From Edaphochlamys debaryana (lineage: Eukaryota; Chlorophyta; Chlorophyceae; Chlamydomonadales), in assembly GCA_016858145.1 (NCBI GenBank), contig JAEHOE010000045.1:434001-498000 (forward strand): 64,000 bases of DNA, written 5' to 3'. Made by a program: the position numbers and the translations under genes. The notes beneath the pieces are model-generated. The model was not told the origin of the DNA, searched no databases, and worked only from the letters and a program-made list of their open reading frames with translations. Positions 1-12,171 of the stretch are shown here, one piece after another (within the stretch, counting starts at the first letter, position 1; each line of letters begins with the position of its first letter).

Positions 1-854
1 GTGGATGTTGTCAAACAGGTTGCCCAGGGGACCGCCGGGGCCCTTGGCGGGCAGCTTCTGGAGCGCAGCCAGGGTGCCGTTCACAATGGGCGGGTTGGGC
101 AGGGTGCTCAGGAAGTCCTTGACGCCAGACAGGCAAGACAGGGTGGCGGCTGCGAGGAAGGGAGGAAAGGAAGACGGAAGCAAGCCGGCGGTCAGCAGGA
201 TGCAGGGGAGGGCGGAGGGGAGCGGATGGCAGCAGCGGCAACACCTTACACACATCGATACATTGAGTGCCCCAGGGGCAGCCGGGGAGCAGACCAGCGA
301 CAGGGCAGAGGCAGCGGGGTGGGTAACAGGGGCGCTACCACGAACGCAGCCACTCACGCAGGGCGGGGCCGGGAGGCGGGGGACGGGGCGGGGGCGGGCT
401 GGAAGGGGGTGGGCTTGGAGAGGGCGGAGGCGAAGGCGAACGCAGGGGCGGAGGGCTGGAGCCCAGCGGCGGGTCCTGGGCCGCAGCGTCGCCCCCATAG
501 ACGGGCACGGCATCAGCGCGGTCCTCAGTGCTGCCCAGCAGACGCCGCCCACGCAGAGGGGCAGAGTCTGGGCCAGTCGCGGAGGGCTGAGCCAGGGCGC
601 CTGCAGGGCAGCGCCAAGGGACAGGCGGGGGCACGTTTAAGACCACGCCCAGCGAGGTGCGGCATGGGTGTCAGGGAGCAGCTATGCATGCTGCAGTCAG
701 ACGCCAAGGTGCGTGGTCCAGAGCCCGCCGAGAGGTTGGCAGAGGGAGTGTGCCGCCCGGCCTCACCGGCGCCACACAGGGCCATGGCCAGCACGGCGCT
801 AAGCACCAGCAGGGATAGACGCCGCATCCGCGGCGAACACACAGGAGAGCGCAT
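1..854 (-). CDS. Secreted Pro-rich/Cys-rich protein, copy A, 5' exons only (runs off the left edge)
   Basis: Exons in order of translation are 854-767, 600-358 and 149 to beyond base 1. The start at 854 gives MRSPVCSPRMRRLSLLVLSA, a signal peptide with a second in-frame Met at 827. Exon 2 carries RRLLGSTEDRADA and then a rod-like linker of SP/PPP runs (SPSPPPSPSPPPSSPPPP), typical of hydroxyproline-rich algal wall proteins. All three junctions have GTGAG donors and CAG acceptors with matching phase, and exon 3 opens the same domain as in copy B. This is the only copy whose 5' part reads without a break: near 470 it lacks an A that copies B and C carry, and only the A-less frame keeps the SPPP linker open and joins exon 3 in phase. 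The rest of the gene lies left of the window. Secretion and a wall or matrix location are inferred from the signal peptide and linker; the function is unknown. Confidence 0.7.
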
Positions 855-2597
855 CAAGGGAGAGGCAAGCGGAGCCAAGGTAGGAGGAGAAAGAGGCAGA
901 GGCGGGTGTCGCGCAGCTGCTGTCTCGAGAGCTAGTTTCAGGCTTGCTGTCTGTGGCGGGGTTGTGGAACGGGGACTGCAAGCTTATGCCCAGGACTGCT
1001 GCGAGCTGTTGTTATATACATGCATAGGGATGCTGTGCACGCGGCAGTAGATGACGGGCAGCAGTATACGGAGCCCCGCCGCCCCGCGGCACGCGGCGGT
1101 CGAGGCGACGCCGGCGAAGGGCCACGGGCAGCGCTTCAACTCGAGGGCAAGCCGCCGACCGGGCGACGGGCGGAACCAGAACTACGGCAGGACGTCCCGA
1201 CGCCTACAGCAACAGAGCTCAAGCCGTCTAAGCGCGTGTGTATGGGGCGGGGCGTGTGCCTGTGAAACGAAGCGCCGCAAGCGATGCGACGGTTGGCTCG
1301 TATACTGCGAGGTCACTCTGCAGCCTACCTCCGCGCGGCTTAGAGACTTGCCAGGCAGGACATAACAGCATAACCCCTGGCCTGTACAGCCTTCATGTGA
1401 GGATTCGCCGGGTGTGCATTTCGAGTGCACATGCCGCTGTATGTGCGGGTGACGGCTACGCAGAGTGTCACAAGTGTTACGCAGCAGTCTGCCTTTAAGC
1501 ACACATGCACGCATGTCCAGATTTCCTGTCATTCGCGAGCAGGCCCAGCCCGAGGGCATGATTGTCGCAGCCAGAGGCCTTGCCAACACGCTTGGCTTGG
1601 TCGGCACGCGAGTAGCAGGAGATACATACCTCAGGATAGTAGCCAGTGACGCTGCACCGTCAGCCTCGAGCCTTGAGCCTCGCCTTCCAACCGGCATGCT
1701 TGCAAGCCGCAAGTCGCCACGCCGCGCGATGCAGGTGCCACGCGAGCATGCTGTAGCAGCAGGGGGGTATCCAGCACCAGGTAGCACCCGGCTGAGCGCC
1801 CCGGTGCTGTGATAATAACAAGCGCGAATCTCTCTGCGGCTCTGCAACCGCGGTTGCGATCCATACATGCATAGAGTGATAGCGGACTACGAGCTGAGGT
1901 ACTGCGTGTATACGCTGGCGCTTGGCGGAAAGGCTGCACTGTGTTGGTTCCACTTGGAAGGCTAGGATGCTCGACGCAGCAGTTCAAACATACTTGCATA
2001 TGACCTGAGCTATGTCAGAAGGTGCATGCGCCGGAGCCCGCGGCAGAGGGACCACGCATGGCAGCGACAGCTGGGCTGGATCGGGCCGCGGATCCCGCTG
2101 TGCGGCCTGCGGGCACCCCGCGTGGGCTGCAGACACGACCCACATGCGCATACAACCCTCTTGCGCCCTCCCTTGGACTCTGGGGCCCTACCCACGGGGG
2201 CGTGGCACGAGGGCGGATGCTGGGACCAACAAGCGCGGGAAGCATAGATGGAGGGTCAGGACGAGAGCTTGCCTCGATCGCTCGAACGTGCCCCCGTGAG
2301 CGCGCCTGTGTCACTGCGAGCGTGGCATCACCAGGGGTGCGGCCCGGCCGGCCGAGCAACCTTGGGCACCACTTGCCACCGTATCCCCTTCCTCCCAAGC
2401 GCCCCGGATGGAGGCCAGCCGAGGCCAGAGGCTCCCCCAGGCCCTGGCAACTAACCCCCGCAGGGGCGGCGCGTCAGGCAACCGTCTGCACGACCTCATG
2501 CGGCCCAGAGAGGGCCCCACGGCAGCGCAGCGGCTGCCGCTCAGGCACCTGGCCATGGAGTCGGGGTCGGGGAGGTAACGTAAGGGCTCGTTGGTGC
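855..2597. other. Region upstream of copy A; no gene recognised
   Basis: This lies between the copy A start and the 3' flank of copy B and probably holds the copy A promoter and 5' UTR. Open frames on both strands are short, Arg/Ala/Gly-rich and of the kind GC-rich noncoding DNA produces. The same stretch recurs at 7713-9090 (with many indels) and at 10417-12171 (almost unchanged). Confidence 0.5.
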
Positions 2598-2602
2598 TTA
2601 CA
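2598..2602 (-). terminator. Candidate polyadenylation signal (TGTAA) for copy B
   Basis: TTACA on the plus strand reads TGTAA on the gene strand, about 830 bases after the copy B stop. The same signal is at 12172-12176 for copy D. It is the only TGTAA I found between the stop and this point. Confidence 0.35.
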
Positions 2603-3433
2603 TGACTTGAAGCGAGGCACAAGCAGCAGCAGCCAGCCACCGTCACGGATCAGGAAAGCTAGCGCCCGGCTGCTTGTGCTCCGTCCGCTCAAGCAAGCAG
2701 CGGTGGCCATCCAGCAGGCAGCCGCGCAGCCAAGGAGAGCATGTGCCGCCTACAAGTCAGCATGCCTTTCAGAAATGAGTTTGTGGTATGTACGGGCGGG
2801 ATGACGCTGCAGCGTACAGCGAACAGGGGCTATGGAAGCAACACCAGCAACCAATGCATGTGCAACGACTCCACGCCCGGCCTGTACACATATGTACAAC
2901 TACTCACACCCCACTATATATGTACAGAACGAAGCACCAAACCTATCTATCCAAGCCCGGCGAGGTAGGGCGAGGCCGAACCGTGCGGTCCTAGGGGTGC
3001 AAGATTGTGCAGAGCTAGGGGGCATGAAGGAGACGAGCTCAGGCGGCTACATGAATCACGCATGACCTACGACAGTCCACATCCTGCATGGTGCTATAGA
3101 TGTGAGACAATAAAGAGACTGATCCAAGAAAGAAAGAGGCAGAGCGCATTAAGGACGAAGATGAGAAAGATGGTGAAGAGAGGAAGAAGAGAAGAGAGTG
3201 TCATTAGGCACGCAGCACGAGAGACGCACGCAGCAGAGAGAGAACGGCATGAGTTCTCGCGCAGGGGCCCCGCTGCCCACAGCCGGCACGTCCGGCAGGG
3301 GCTAAGTGCAGTAGCGCTGCGGGCAGCTGAGGACTCGCTCTGGCCATGGGGGCCATTGGAGGGTTGTGGTAGCTCCCACGGCCAGGGACACAGGCCGGCG
3401 CCAGGACGCTCCACCCGCCACCGCCTCGATCGC

Positions 3434-6400
3434 TTAGCACGTGAAACGCCAGCACAGCGGCCCCACGCCCGTGAAGCCAGCTTGGCACTGCGAAGTTCAC
3501 AAGGGAGTGCAGGAAGGGGCGGCGACAGATCAGAGGACAGGTCATGAGCCGAAGCACAGGAGCACCTGCCCGCACTGCTCAGCCACTGCTCAGCCAGCAG
3601 CGGCGCAGGACTCGCGGGACTTGGTCCCGTCACCCACCCCACCCACGAACCCACCTTGGGGTAGCACAGCGCCCCCTGCTGGTCCTCGCCCGCCTTGCAC
3701 TGAAGGGGGAAGCCAGCGCCGTTGCCGTACGTCGCCTTCTCGCAGCTCACGCCAATGTCCCGCATGCCGGCGGGGCTGCACAGGCAAGGGAGGGGCGGAG
3801 TCAGGGGAGGGCGAGACGACGAGTCGACAGGCGGCGCACAGCGGCTAGCGGGATGGGGCCCGGACGTCTGCGTGGGGTGGGCGCGGTGGCTCGCAGCGCG
3901 GCCGTCCCCCGCGTCCTGTCCCGCGCCCCTCCGAGGTCCAAGGACGCCCCGCTCACCAGTTGGGGGTGCACACGCAGCAGCCCTCAGGGCGGAAGCCACC
4001 AGCGCACTTGGGCTGTGGGAAGGAGGTGCGCAGGGGGCGAGCGTTAGTGACATGTCACGCCGGGAGGCCGTGCATAGACGCCAGGTCCCACGAGGGGCAG
4101 CTGAGAGACACCAGCTGGTCACAAGCGCCCTCCGCAGAAAGGACCCCGCAACTAAGCTGTAGCAAGCCCTGCCACTCACGTAGATGACGAGACCGAACTG
4201 CTCACAGCCCTGGCGGTTTTGCGCCTGGCAGCGGGCCATAGCGCCGTCGAGGTTGAGGCCGTCGCCGAACTGCCAGGCGAAGCCAGCGCCACGGCCGTAA
4301 GAGGCGGGCTTGAGGCAGTGGGCGCCCGTGTCACGGAAGTTGGAGGGGCACCTGGACCAGCACACTGGGCCGACCATGTCGAAGCCACTGCGGAGGGACG
4401 CGGCGCACAGCAAGGGGGAGGACACGGGTCAGGGCTGTGGGCTGAGGAGCGAGCAGAGGGAGGGGCTGCACAGGGCAGGCGGGCAGGCGGGTAAGGCCAC
4501 ATGGCACAGGCACGGGAAAGGCACTGTGCCAAAGACCCGAGCAAGACCCGAGCAGTGCAGCCCCATGGAACTCACGCCCTGCAAGCCGGGTAGCACAGCA
4601 GGCCGCTGGGGTCCCGCACAGTGCCCGACGGGCACTGGTCGATGCCACGGCCGATGCCACGGCCTGGGAGGGGAGGAAGAGAGGGGCGCGCGGAGGAGTG
4701 GGACACGTGAGTGCCAGGGCGGACCGGCACGCGCCAAGCGACGTCAACAGTGCAGCAAGACGCCTTGCTGGATCAATAGCTGCGGTACACCCCTGGCGCC
4801 CCGCCCTGTGACGACTCGACTCACTGTACACGCCGATGCAGAAGCACTGGTCGTTGATGCAGATCTTGGTGTTGAAGGTGGCGTCCGTGTGGCGCTTGGT
4901 GAGCAGGATGGTGGCCTTGGCGCCCACCGCGGGGATCTTGAGCAGCTTGCTGATGTCAGCGGCCAGGCTGAAGCTGCCGTCCACCTCAATGCGGAGGGCC
5001 ACACCAATGTTGTCTGGGGCGGCATCAAGGGGCAGCAGGAGGGCGCATGGGGTCAGGGCGAGGATGCGAGTGGGCACACGGACACGCAGGCCCGAGTGCC
5101 CCCTTGCGCGGTGCCTCCCCCTGCGTCGTCAGCCCTCCCCTCGTCCGTCCGGCCCCCACACCTCCATCCGCCCCGCTCACCCGCCCTCACGGCCAGCGAG
5201 CTGGTGCCCTGGAACGACAGCAGCGGCTGCAGGATGCTGGCCAGGCCCGGAGCGCTCTGCAGGACGCGCGAGATGTCGTTGGTGGCGGAGCGGTACATGA
5301 CGTACTGGAACAGGAAGTCGTTGGGGCCGTTGAAGCGCCACTGCACGTTCTGGCCCAGGTCCAGCAGGCCGCTCAGGTCCAGCGTGATCAGGTTGGCAAG
5401 GGTCAGCTGGGGAGCGGAAGGGGCAGGCGAGCGCGGGGTCATAACTCATCACGGGGGGCAGGTGCGTGGAGCCAACAGCAGAGCGGCACGCAGGGGCTTG
5501 CTGGATGGGGGCGGGAGCATGAGGCGTCACGAGCAGCAGCTGCGGCCTGCGTGCGTAGCGTGCGTTGGTCCTCACCTTGGGTCCCTTGGTGTTGCTGGAG
5601 TAGATGACCTCGCGGTTGGCGCTCACGGTGCCTGCAGGCGGGCATCCAAGCGGGGGCAGACAGGGGTGAGCAAGGCTGGCCGTCCAGGCGTGCATGGGAG
5701 GCCCCCGCCCTGCCTTGGCTGTCTCCCCGCTGCCGGCCCCCGCCGAGCACCCGCGCCTGCGCCCGACTCACTCAGGCCCACATCCGCGTCCGCATCGATC
5801 TTGACGCTGGCCACGGTGGCGCCGCCGCCGGTGGCCACGTCCAGGCCCCAGCTCACACGCCCGCCCAGCATCACGTTCACGGGCCGGACCACGTCGGACA
5901 GGGTGCCGGGGACGGGGCTGCGGGCGCAAGGAAGCACAGGGCAGGCCATGAGCACAAGCAGCCAGGCAGCAAGGCCCAAGCACATGGCGGCACACAGCTC
6001 GCGCTGCCAAGCACGTGCATAGGCAGAGCACCCGTGCCGATCCTCAGGCGGGCACGCCCTCGCCGCCGGGGCTTACTTGTTCCAGTCGAAGGCCCAGCCC
6101 TTGTGAATGACCATCTGTAGCGACGTGCTGTCGAAGTTGGCACCGTAGCTGAAGCCGGCGCGCAGGAGGGAGAACTCAAACTGACCGATCGGCGTGTCGA
6201 TGGGAGGGGTGGTGAAGCCGTCGAAGCCCAGGATGTAGGTGTTGGCGCAGGGGTTCACGGCGCCGCACACGGACATGCGGTTAAGGCTCCTGCGGAGGGA
6301 GAGGAGGGGGCAAGGGCTGGGGCTGAGAGGTGCTGTGTGGGCACGCCGTGGGCGCAGGCCAGTGCTTGCACCCTTCGGTGCGCGGATATGTAGCTGGGTG

Positions 6401-7712
6401 CAACTGGGTTCGCCCCAGCTTCTCCCGCCCGCCCCCCGCAGTCACTTACAGCCAGGACTGCTCCTTGCCGGAATCGCTCCCCACCGGCAGACCGGGGAGG
6501 TCCAGGCCCTGCAAGGTCAGCCGGGGGCCAGAGCTCAGGCAGGCACACAGGCCAGACAGGACATCCGGGGCAAGCGAGCTCCCCAGCGGCAGCCCCCCCC
6601 AATGGCTTCCTCCTGCAGGCCACCAGCGCCAGCCCCAGCCCCAGCTCCCCTGCCGCTGGCCCCGCGCCCCGCTCACCCAGCTGGCCACGCCCAGCACGTA
6701 GTTGTCGCCGGGCACCGTGTTGCGGGCCATGTTGGCGCAGGCGGTGTCCAGGGAGGGCACGCCGCTGGTGTAGTTGGCGATCTCAGCGCCCGTGTACACG
6801 GGCAGGCGCAGGTTCTGCAGCATGGCGTTGGCCGCGAGCGTGGAGACGTGGATGTTGTCAAACAGGTTGCCCAGGGGACCGCCGGGGCCCTTGGCGGGCA
6901 GCTTCTGGAGCGCAGCCAGGGTGCCGTTCACAATGGGCGGGTTGGGCAGGGTGCTCAGGAAGTCCTTGACGCCAGACAGGCAAGACAGGGTGGCGGCTGC
7001 GAGGAAGGGAGGAAAGGAAGACGGAAGCAAGCCGGCGGTCAGCAGGATGCAGGGGAGGGCGGAGGGGAGCGGATGGCAGCAGCGGCAACACCTTACACAC
7101 ATCGATACATTGAGTGCCCCAGGGGCAGCCGGGGAGCAGACCAGCGACAGGGCAGAGGCAGCGGGGTGGGTAACAGGGGCGCTACCACGAACGCAGCCAC
7201 TCACGCAGGGCGGGGCCGGGAGGCGGGGGACGGGGCGGGGGCGGGCTGGAAGGGGGTGGGCTTGGAGAGGGCGGAGGCGAAGGCGAACGCAGGGGCGGAG
7301 GGCTGGAGCCCAGCGGCAGGGTCCTGGGCCGCAGCGTCGCCCCCATAGACGGGCACGGCATCAGCGCGGTCCTCAGTGCTGCCCAGCAGACGCCGCCCAC
7401 GCAGAGGGGCAGAGTCTGGGCCAGTCGCGGAGGGCTGAGCCAGGGCGCCTGCAGGGCAGCGCCAAGGGACAGGCGGGGGCACGTTTAAGACCACGCCCAG
7501 CGAGGTGCGGCATGGGTGGTCAGGGAGCAGCTATGGCATGCTGCAGTCAGACGCCAAGTGCGTGGTCCAGAGCCCGCCGAGAGGTTGGCAGAGGGAGTGG
7601 TGCCGCCCGGCCTCAACCGGCGGCCACCACAGGGCCCATGGCCAGCACGGCGCTAAGCACCCAGGCAGGATAAGACGCCGCATCCGCGGCGAAGCAACAC
7701 AGGAGAGCGCAT
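3434..7712 (-). CDS. Secreted Pro-rich/Cys-rich protein, copy B (14 exons, 5' exons frame-damaged)
   Basis: Exons from the 3' end are 3434-3487, 3655-3775, 3957-4012, 4180-4387, 4576-4663, 4825-5013, 5181-5406, 5576-5631, 5772-5917, 6077-6289, 6450-6508, 6677-6996, about 7205-7447, and the signal-peptide exon ending at 7712. The twelve 3' exons close perfectly in phase. With copy A's exons 1 and 2 the family protein is 688 residues: signal peptide, SPPP linker, a central region of about 350 residues with no domain I recognise (start CLSGVKDFLSTLPNPP), then Cys-rich modules of the pattern CP-(x)n-RDxGxxCxKxxYGxGAGF and GxxxxGPxCW, ending GPLCWRFTC. Copy B has an extra A at 7318 that shifts the linker frame, and exon 1 has several indels that also degrade its splice donor (GTTGAG). 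Whether this is decay or sequencing error is open. An extracellular role is inferred; no enzyme motif is visible. Confidence 0.75.
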
Positions 7713-9557
7713 CAAGGGAGAGGCAAGCGGAGCCAAGGAGGAGGAGAAAGAGGCAGAGGCGGGTGTCGCGCAGCTGCTGTCTCGAGAGCTAGTTTCAGGC
7801 CTTGCTGTCTGTGGCCGGGGTTGTGGGAACGGGGGACTGCAAGCTTAATGCCCGAGGACTGCTGGCAGCTGTTGTTAGTATCATGCATAGGGATGCGGTG
7901 CACGCGGCAGTAGATGACGGGCCAGCAGTATAACGGAAGCCCCGCCGCCCCCGGCCAAACGCGCGGTCCGAGGCGACGCCGGCGAGGCCACGGGCAAGCG
8001 CTTCACTCGAGGGCAAGCCGCCGACCGGGCGACGGGCGGAACCAGAACTACGGCATGACGTCCCGACGCGACGCAACATAGCTCAAGCCGTCTAATCGCG
8101 TGTGTATGGCGGTGCGTGGTTCCTTTAAAGAATCGCCCTCAAAGCGATGCGACGGTTGGCTCGTATAACTGCAGGGTCAACTCTGCAACTACCATCCGCC
8201 TCGGCTTATAGACTTCCAGGCAGGACATAACATCATAACCCTGGCCTGTACATCTTCATGTGAGGATTCGCCGGGTGTGCATTTCGAGTGCACATGCCGC
8301 TGTATGTGCGGGTGACGGCTACGCAGAGTGTCACAAGTGTTACGCAGCAGTCTGCCTTTAAGCACACATGCACGCATGTCCAGATTTCCTGTCATTCGAG
8401 CAGGCCCAGCCCGAGGGCATGATTGTCGCAGCCAGAGGCCTTGCCAACACGCTTGGCTTGGTCGGCACGCGAGTAGCAGGAGATACATACCTCAGGATAG
8501 TAGCCAGTGACGCTGCACCAAGCCTCGAGCCTTGAGCCTCGCCTTCCAACCGGCAGGTGCCACGTCGCCACAGCGCTGCAGGTGCACGGGGCATGCCAGC
8601 AGCAGGGTAGCACAGGGCAGGCCATGAGCACCCGGTGCTGGATAACAAGCGCGAATCTCTCTGCGGCTCTGCAACCGCGGTTGCGATCCATACATGCATA
8701 GAGTGATAGCGGACTACGAGCTGAGGTACTGCGTGTATACGCTGGCGCTTGGCGGAAAGGCTGCACTGTGTTGGTTCCACTTGGAAGGCTAGGATGCTCG
8801 ACGCAGCAGTTCAAACATACTTGCATATGACCTGAGCTATGTCAGAAGGTGCATGCGCCGGAGCCCGCGGCAAGAGGACCACGCATGGCAGCCGATCAGC
8901 TGGGCTGGATCGGGCCGTGGATCCCGCTGTGCGGCCTGCGGGCACCCCGCGTGGGCTGCAGGGGACCCACGGCGCATACAACCCTCTTGCGCCCTCTTTG
9001 GACTCTGGGGCCCTACCCACGGGGGCGTGGCAAGGGCGGATGCTGGGACCAACAACGCGGGAAGCATAGATGGGGGTCAGGACGAGAGCTTGCCTTCGGT
9101 GCGCGGATATGTAGCGGGTGCACTGGGTCGCCCCAGCTTCTCCCTCCCGCCCCCCGAGCACTTAGCACCAGGACTGCTCCTTGCCGGAATCGCCCCCCCG
9201 AGCAGCCGGGGAGGTCCAGGCCCTGCAAGGTCAGCCGGGGGCCAGAGCTCAGGCAGGCACACAGGCCAGACAGGACATCCGGGGCAAGCGAGCTCCCCAG
9301 CGGCAGCCCCCCCCAATGGCTTCCTCCTGCAGGCCACCAGCGCCAGCCCCAGCCCCAGCTCCCCTGCCGCTGGCCCCGCGCCCCGCTGCCAGCTGGCCAC
9401 GCCCAGCACGTAGTTGTCGCCGGGCACCGTGTTGCGGGCCATGTTGGCGCAGGCGGTGTCCAGGAGGGCACGCCGCTGGTGTAGTTGGCGATCTCAGCGC
9501 CCGTGTACACGGGCAGGCGCAGTTCTGCAGCATGGCGTTGGCCGCGAGCGTGGAGAC
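6848..9557. repeat. Tandem repeat unit 2, internally deleted (2.7 kb)
   Basis: 6848-9092 matches 1-2260, then the sequence jumps to a match with 6375-6847, so about 4.1 kb of the unit is missing. The junction lies near 9093, where both parents share a short gcttgc stretch. The unit has many one-base indels relative to the other copies from about 7515 onward. Confidence 0.85.
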
Positions 9558-10416
9558 GTGGATGTTGTCAAACATATTGCCCAGGGGACCGCCGGGCCCC
9601 TTGGCGGGCAGCTTCTGGAGCGCAGCCAGGGGTGCAAGTTCACAATGGGCGGGTTGGGCAGGGTGCTCAGGAAGTCCTTGACGCCAGACAGGCAAGACAG
9701 GGTGGCGGTGCGAGGAAGGGAGGAAAGGAAGACGGAAGCAAGCCGGCGGTCAGCAGGATGCAGGATGGTGAGGGCGGAGGGGAGCGGATTAGGCAGCAGC
9801 GGCAAACCTTACACACATCGATACATTGAGTGCCCCAGGGGCAGCCGGGGAGCAGACCAGCGACAGGGCAGAGGCAGCGGGGTGGGTAACAGGGGCGCTA
9901 CCACGAACGCAGCCACTCACGCAGGGCGGGGCCGGGAGGCGGGGGACGGGGCGGGGGCGGGCTGGAAGGGGGTGGGCTTGGAGAGGGCGGAGGCGAAGGC
10001 GAACGCAGGGGCGGAGGGCTGGAGCCCAGCGGCAGGGTCCTGGGCCGCAGCGTCGCCCCCATAGACGGGCACGGCATCAGCGCGGTCCTCAGTGCTGCCC
10101 AGCAGACGCCGCCCACGCAGAGGGGCAGAGTCTGGGCCAGTCGCGGAGGGCTGAGCCAGGCGCCTGCAGGGCAGCGCCAAGGGACAGGCGGGGGCACGTT
10201 TAAGACCACGCCCAGCGAGGTGCGGCATGGGTGTCAGGGAGCAGCTATGCATGCTGCAGTCAGACGCCAAGGTGCGTGGTCCAGAGCCCGCCGAGAGGTT
10301 GGCAGAGGGAGTGTGCCGCCCGGCCTCACCGGCGCCACACAGGGCCATGGCCAGCACGGCGCTAAGCACCAGCAGGATAGACGCCGCATCCGCGGCGAAC
10401 ACACAGGAGAGCGCAT
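9160..10416 (-). pseudogene. Secreted Pro-rich/Cys-rich protein, copy C, broken 5' fragment
   Basis: It holds counterparts of exons 1-4 only: roughly 10329-10416, 9920-10160, 9388-9709 and 9160-9215. One G is missing in the signal-peptide exon (AGCAGGATAG against AGCAGGGATAG in copy A), one G is missing at the exon 2 acceptor side, the linker has the frame-shifting A near 10033, and the exon 3 donor GTGAGC is lost (CCCGCTGCCAGCTGG in place of CCCGCTCACCCAGCTGG). Downstream exons are absent because the unit is internally deleted. It cannot encode the family protein as written. Confidence 0.7.
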
Positions 10417-12171
10417 CAAGGGGAGGCAAGCGGAGCCAAGGTAGGAGGCGAAAGAGGCAGAGGCGGGTCTGTTTGTCGCGCAGACTGCCTGTCTCGAGAG
10501 CTAGTTTCAGGCTTGCTGTCTGTGGCGGGGTTGTGGAACGGGGACTGCAAGCTTATGCCCAGGACTGCTGCGAGCTGTTGTTATATACATGCATAGGGAT
10601 GCTGTGCACGCGGCAGTAGATGACGGGCAGCAGTATACGGAGCCCCGCCGCCCCGCGGCACGCGGCGGTCGAGGCGACGCCGGCGAAGGGCCACGGGCAG
10701 CGCTTCAACTCGAGGGCAAGCCGCCGACCGGGCGACGGGCGGCGGAACCAGAACTACGGCAGGACGTCCCGACGCCTACAGCAACAGAGCTCAAGCCGTT
10801 CTAAGCGCGTGTGTATGGGGCGGGGCGTGTGCCTGTGAAACGAAGCGCCGCAAGCGATGCGACGGTTGGCTCGTATACTGCGATGGTCACTCTGCAGCCT
10901 ACCTCCGCGCGGCTTAGAGACTTGCCAGGCAGGACATAACAGCATAACCCCTGGCCTGTACAGCCTTCATGTGAGGATTCGCCGGGTGTGCATTTTCGAG
11001 TGCACATGCCGCTGTATGTGCGGGTGACGGCTACGCAGAGTGTCACAAGTGTTACGCAGCAGTCTGTCTTTAAGCACACATGCACGCATGTCCAGATTTC
11101 CTGTCATTCGCGAGCAGGCCCAGCCCGAGGGCATGATTGTCGCAGCCAGAGGCCTTGCCAACACGCTTGGCTTGGTCGGCACGCGAGTAGCAGGGGATAC
11201 ATACCTCAGGATAGTAGCCAGTGACGCTGCACCGTCAGCCTCGAGCCTTGAGCCTCGCCTTCCAACCGGCATGCTTGCAAGCCGCAAGTCGCCACGCCGC
11301 GCGATGCAGGTGCCACGCGAGCATGCTGTAGCAGCAGGGGGGTATCCAGCACCAGGTAGCACCCGGCTGAGCGCCCCGGTGCTGTGATAATAACAAGCGC
11401 GATTCTCTCTGCGGCTCTGCAACCGCGGTTGCGATCCATACATGCATAGAGTGATAGCGGACTACGAGCTGAGGTACTGCGTGTATACGCTGGCGCTTGG
11501 CGGAAAGGCTGCACTGTGTTGGTTCCACTTGGAAGGCTAGGATGCTCGACGCAGCAGTTCAAACATACTTGCATATGACCTGAGCTATGTCAGAAGGTGC
11601 ATGCGCCGGAGCCCGCGGCGAGAGGACCACGCATGGCAGCGACAGCTGGGCTGGATCGGGCCGCGGATCCCGCTGTGCGGCCTGCGGGCACCCCGCGTGG
11701 GCTGCAGACACGACCCACATGCGCATACAACCCTCTTGCGCCCTCCTTGGACTCTGGGGCCCTACAAACGGGGGCGTGGCACGAGGGTGGATGCTGGGAC
11801 CAACAAGCGCGGGAAGCATAGATGGAGGGTCAGGACGAGAGCTTGCCTCGATCGCTCGAACGTGCCCCCGTGAGCGCGCCTGTGTCACTGCGAGCGTGGC
11901 ATCACCAGGGGTGCGGCCCGGCCGGCCGAGCAACCTTGGGCACCACTTGCCACCGTATCCCCTTCCTCCCAAGCGCCCCGGATGGAGGCCAGCCGAGGCC
12001 AGAGGCTCCCCCAGGCCCTGGCAACTAACCCCCGCAGGGGCGGCGCGTCAGGCAACCGTCTGCACGACCTCATGCGGCCCAGAGAGGGCCCCACGGCAGC
12101 GCAGCGGCTGCCGCTCAGGCACCTGGCCATGGAGTCGGGGTCGGGGAGGTAACGTAAGGGCTCGTTGGTGC
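10417..12171. other. Region between copy C and the 3' flank of copy D; no gene recognised
   Basis: This is the counterpart of 855-2597, with very few differences. I see no supported gene or RNA in it. Confidence 0.5.

Larger units (their letters stand above)
1..6847. repeat. Tandem repeat unit 1 (6.85 kb period)
   Basis: Base 1 onward recurs at 6848 and again at 9558. The unit contains the 5' exons of copy A, its upstream region, the 3' flank of copy B and most of copy B. The window begins inside the array, so the true unit boundaries are unknown. Confidence 0.9.

Noticed and set aside
1..1050. Long plus-strand open frame across the copy A 5' exons (349 residues)
   Set aside because: It is antisense to exons with correct splice phase and is Arg/Gly/Gln-rich as expected from GC-rich noncoding frames.
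4310..6022. 570-residue plus-strand open frame
   Set aside because: It runs antisense through seven spliced exons of copy B and their introns, without domain pattern; copied at 13884-14873 only in part.
9917..10429. Copy C frame starting upstream of the signal peptide that reads through LVLSAVLAMALCG
   Set aside because: It has no ATG (begins at TTG) and depends on a one-base deletion relative to copy A.
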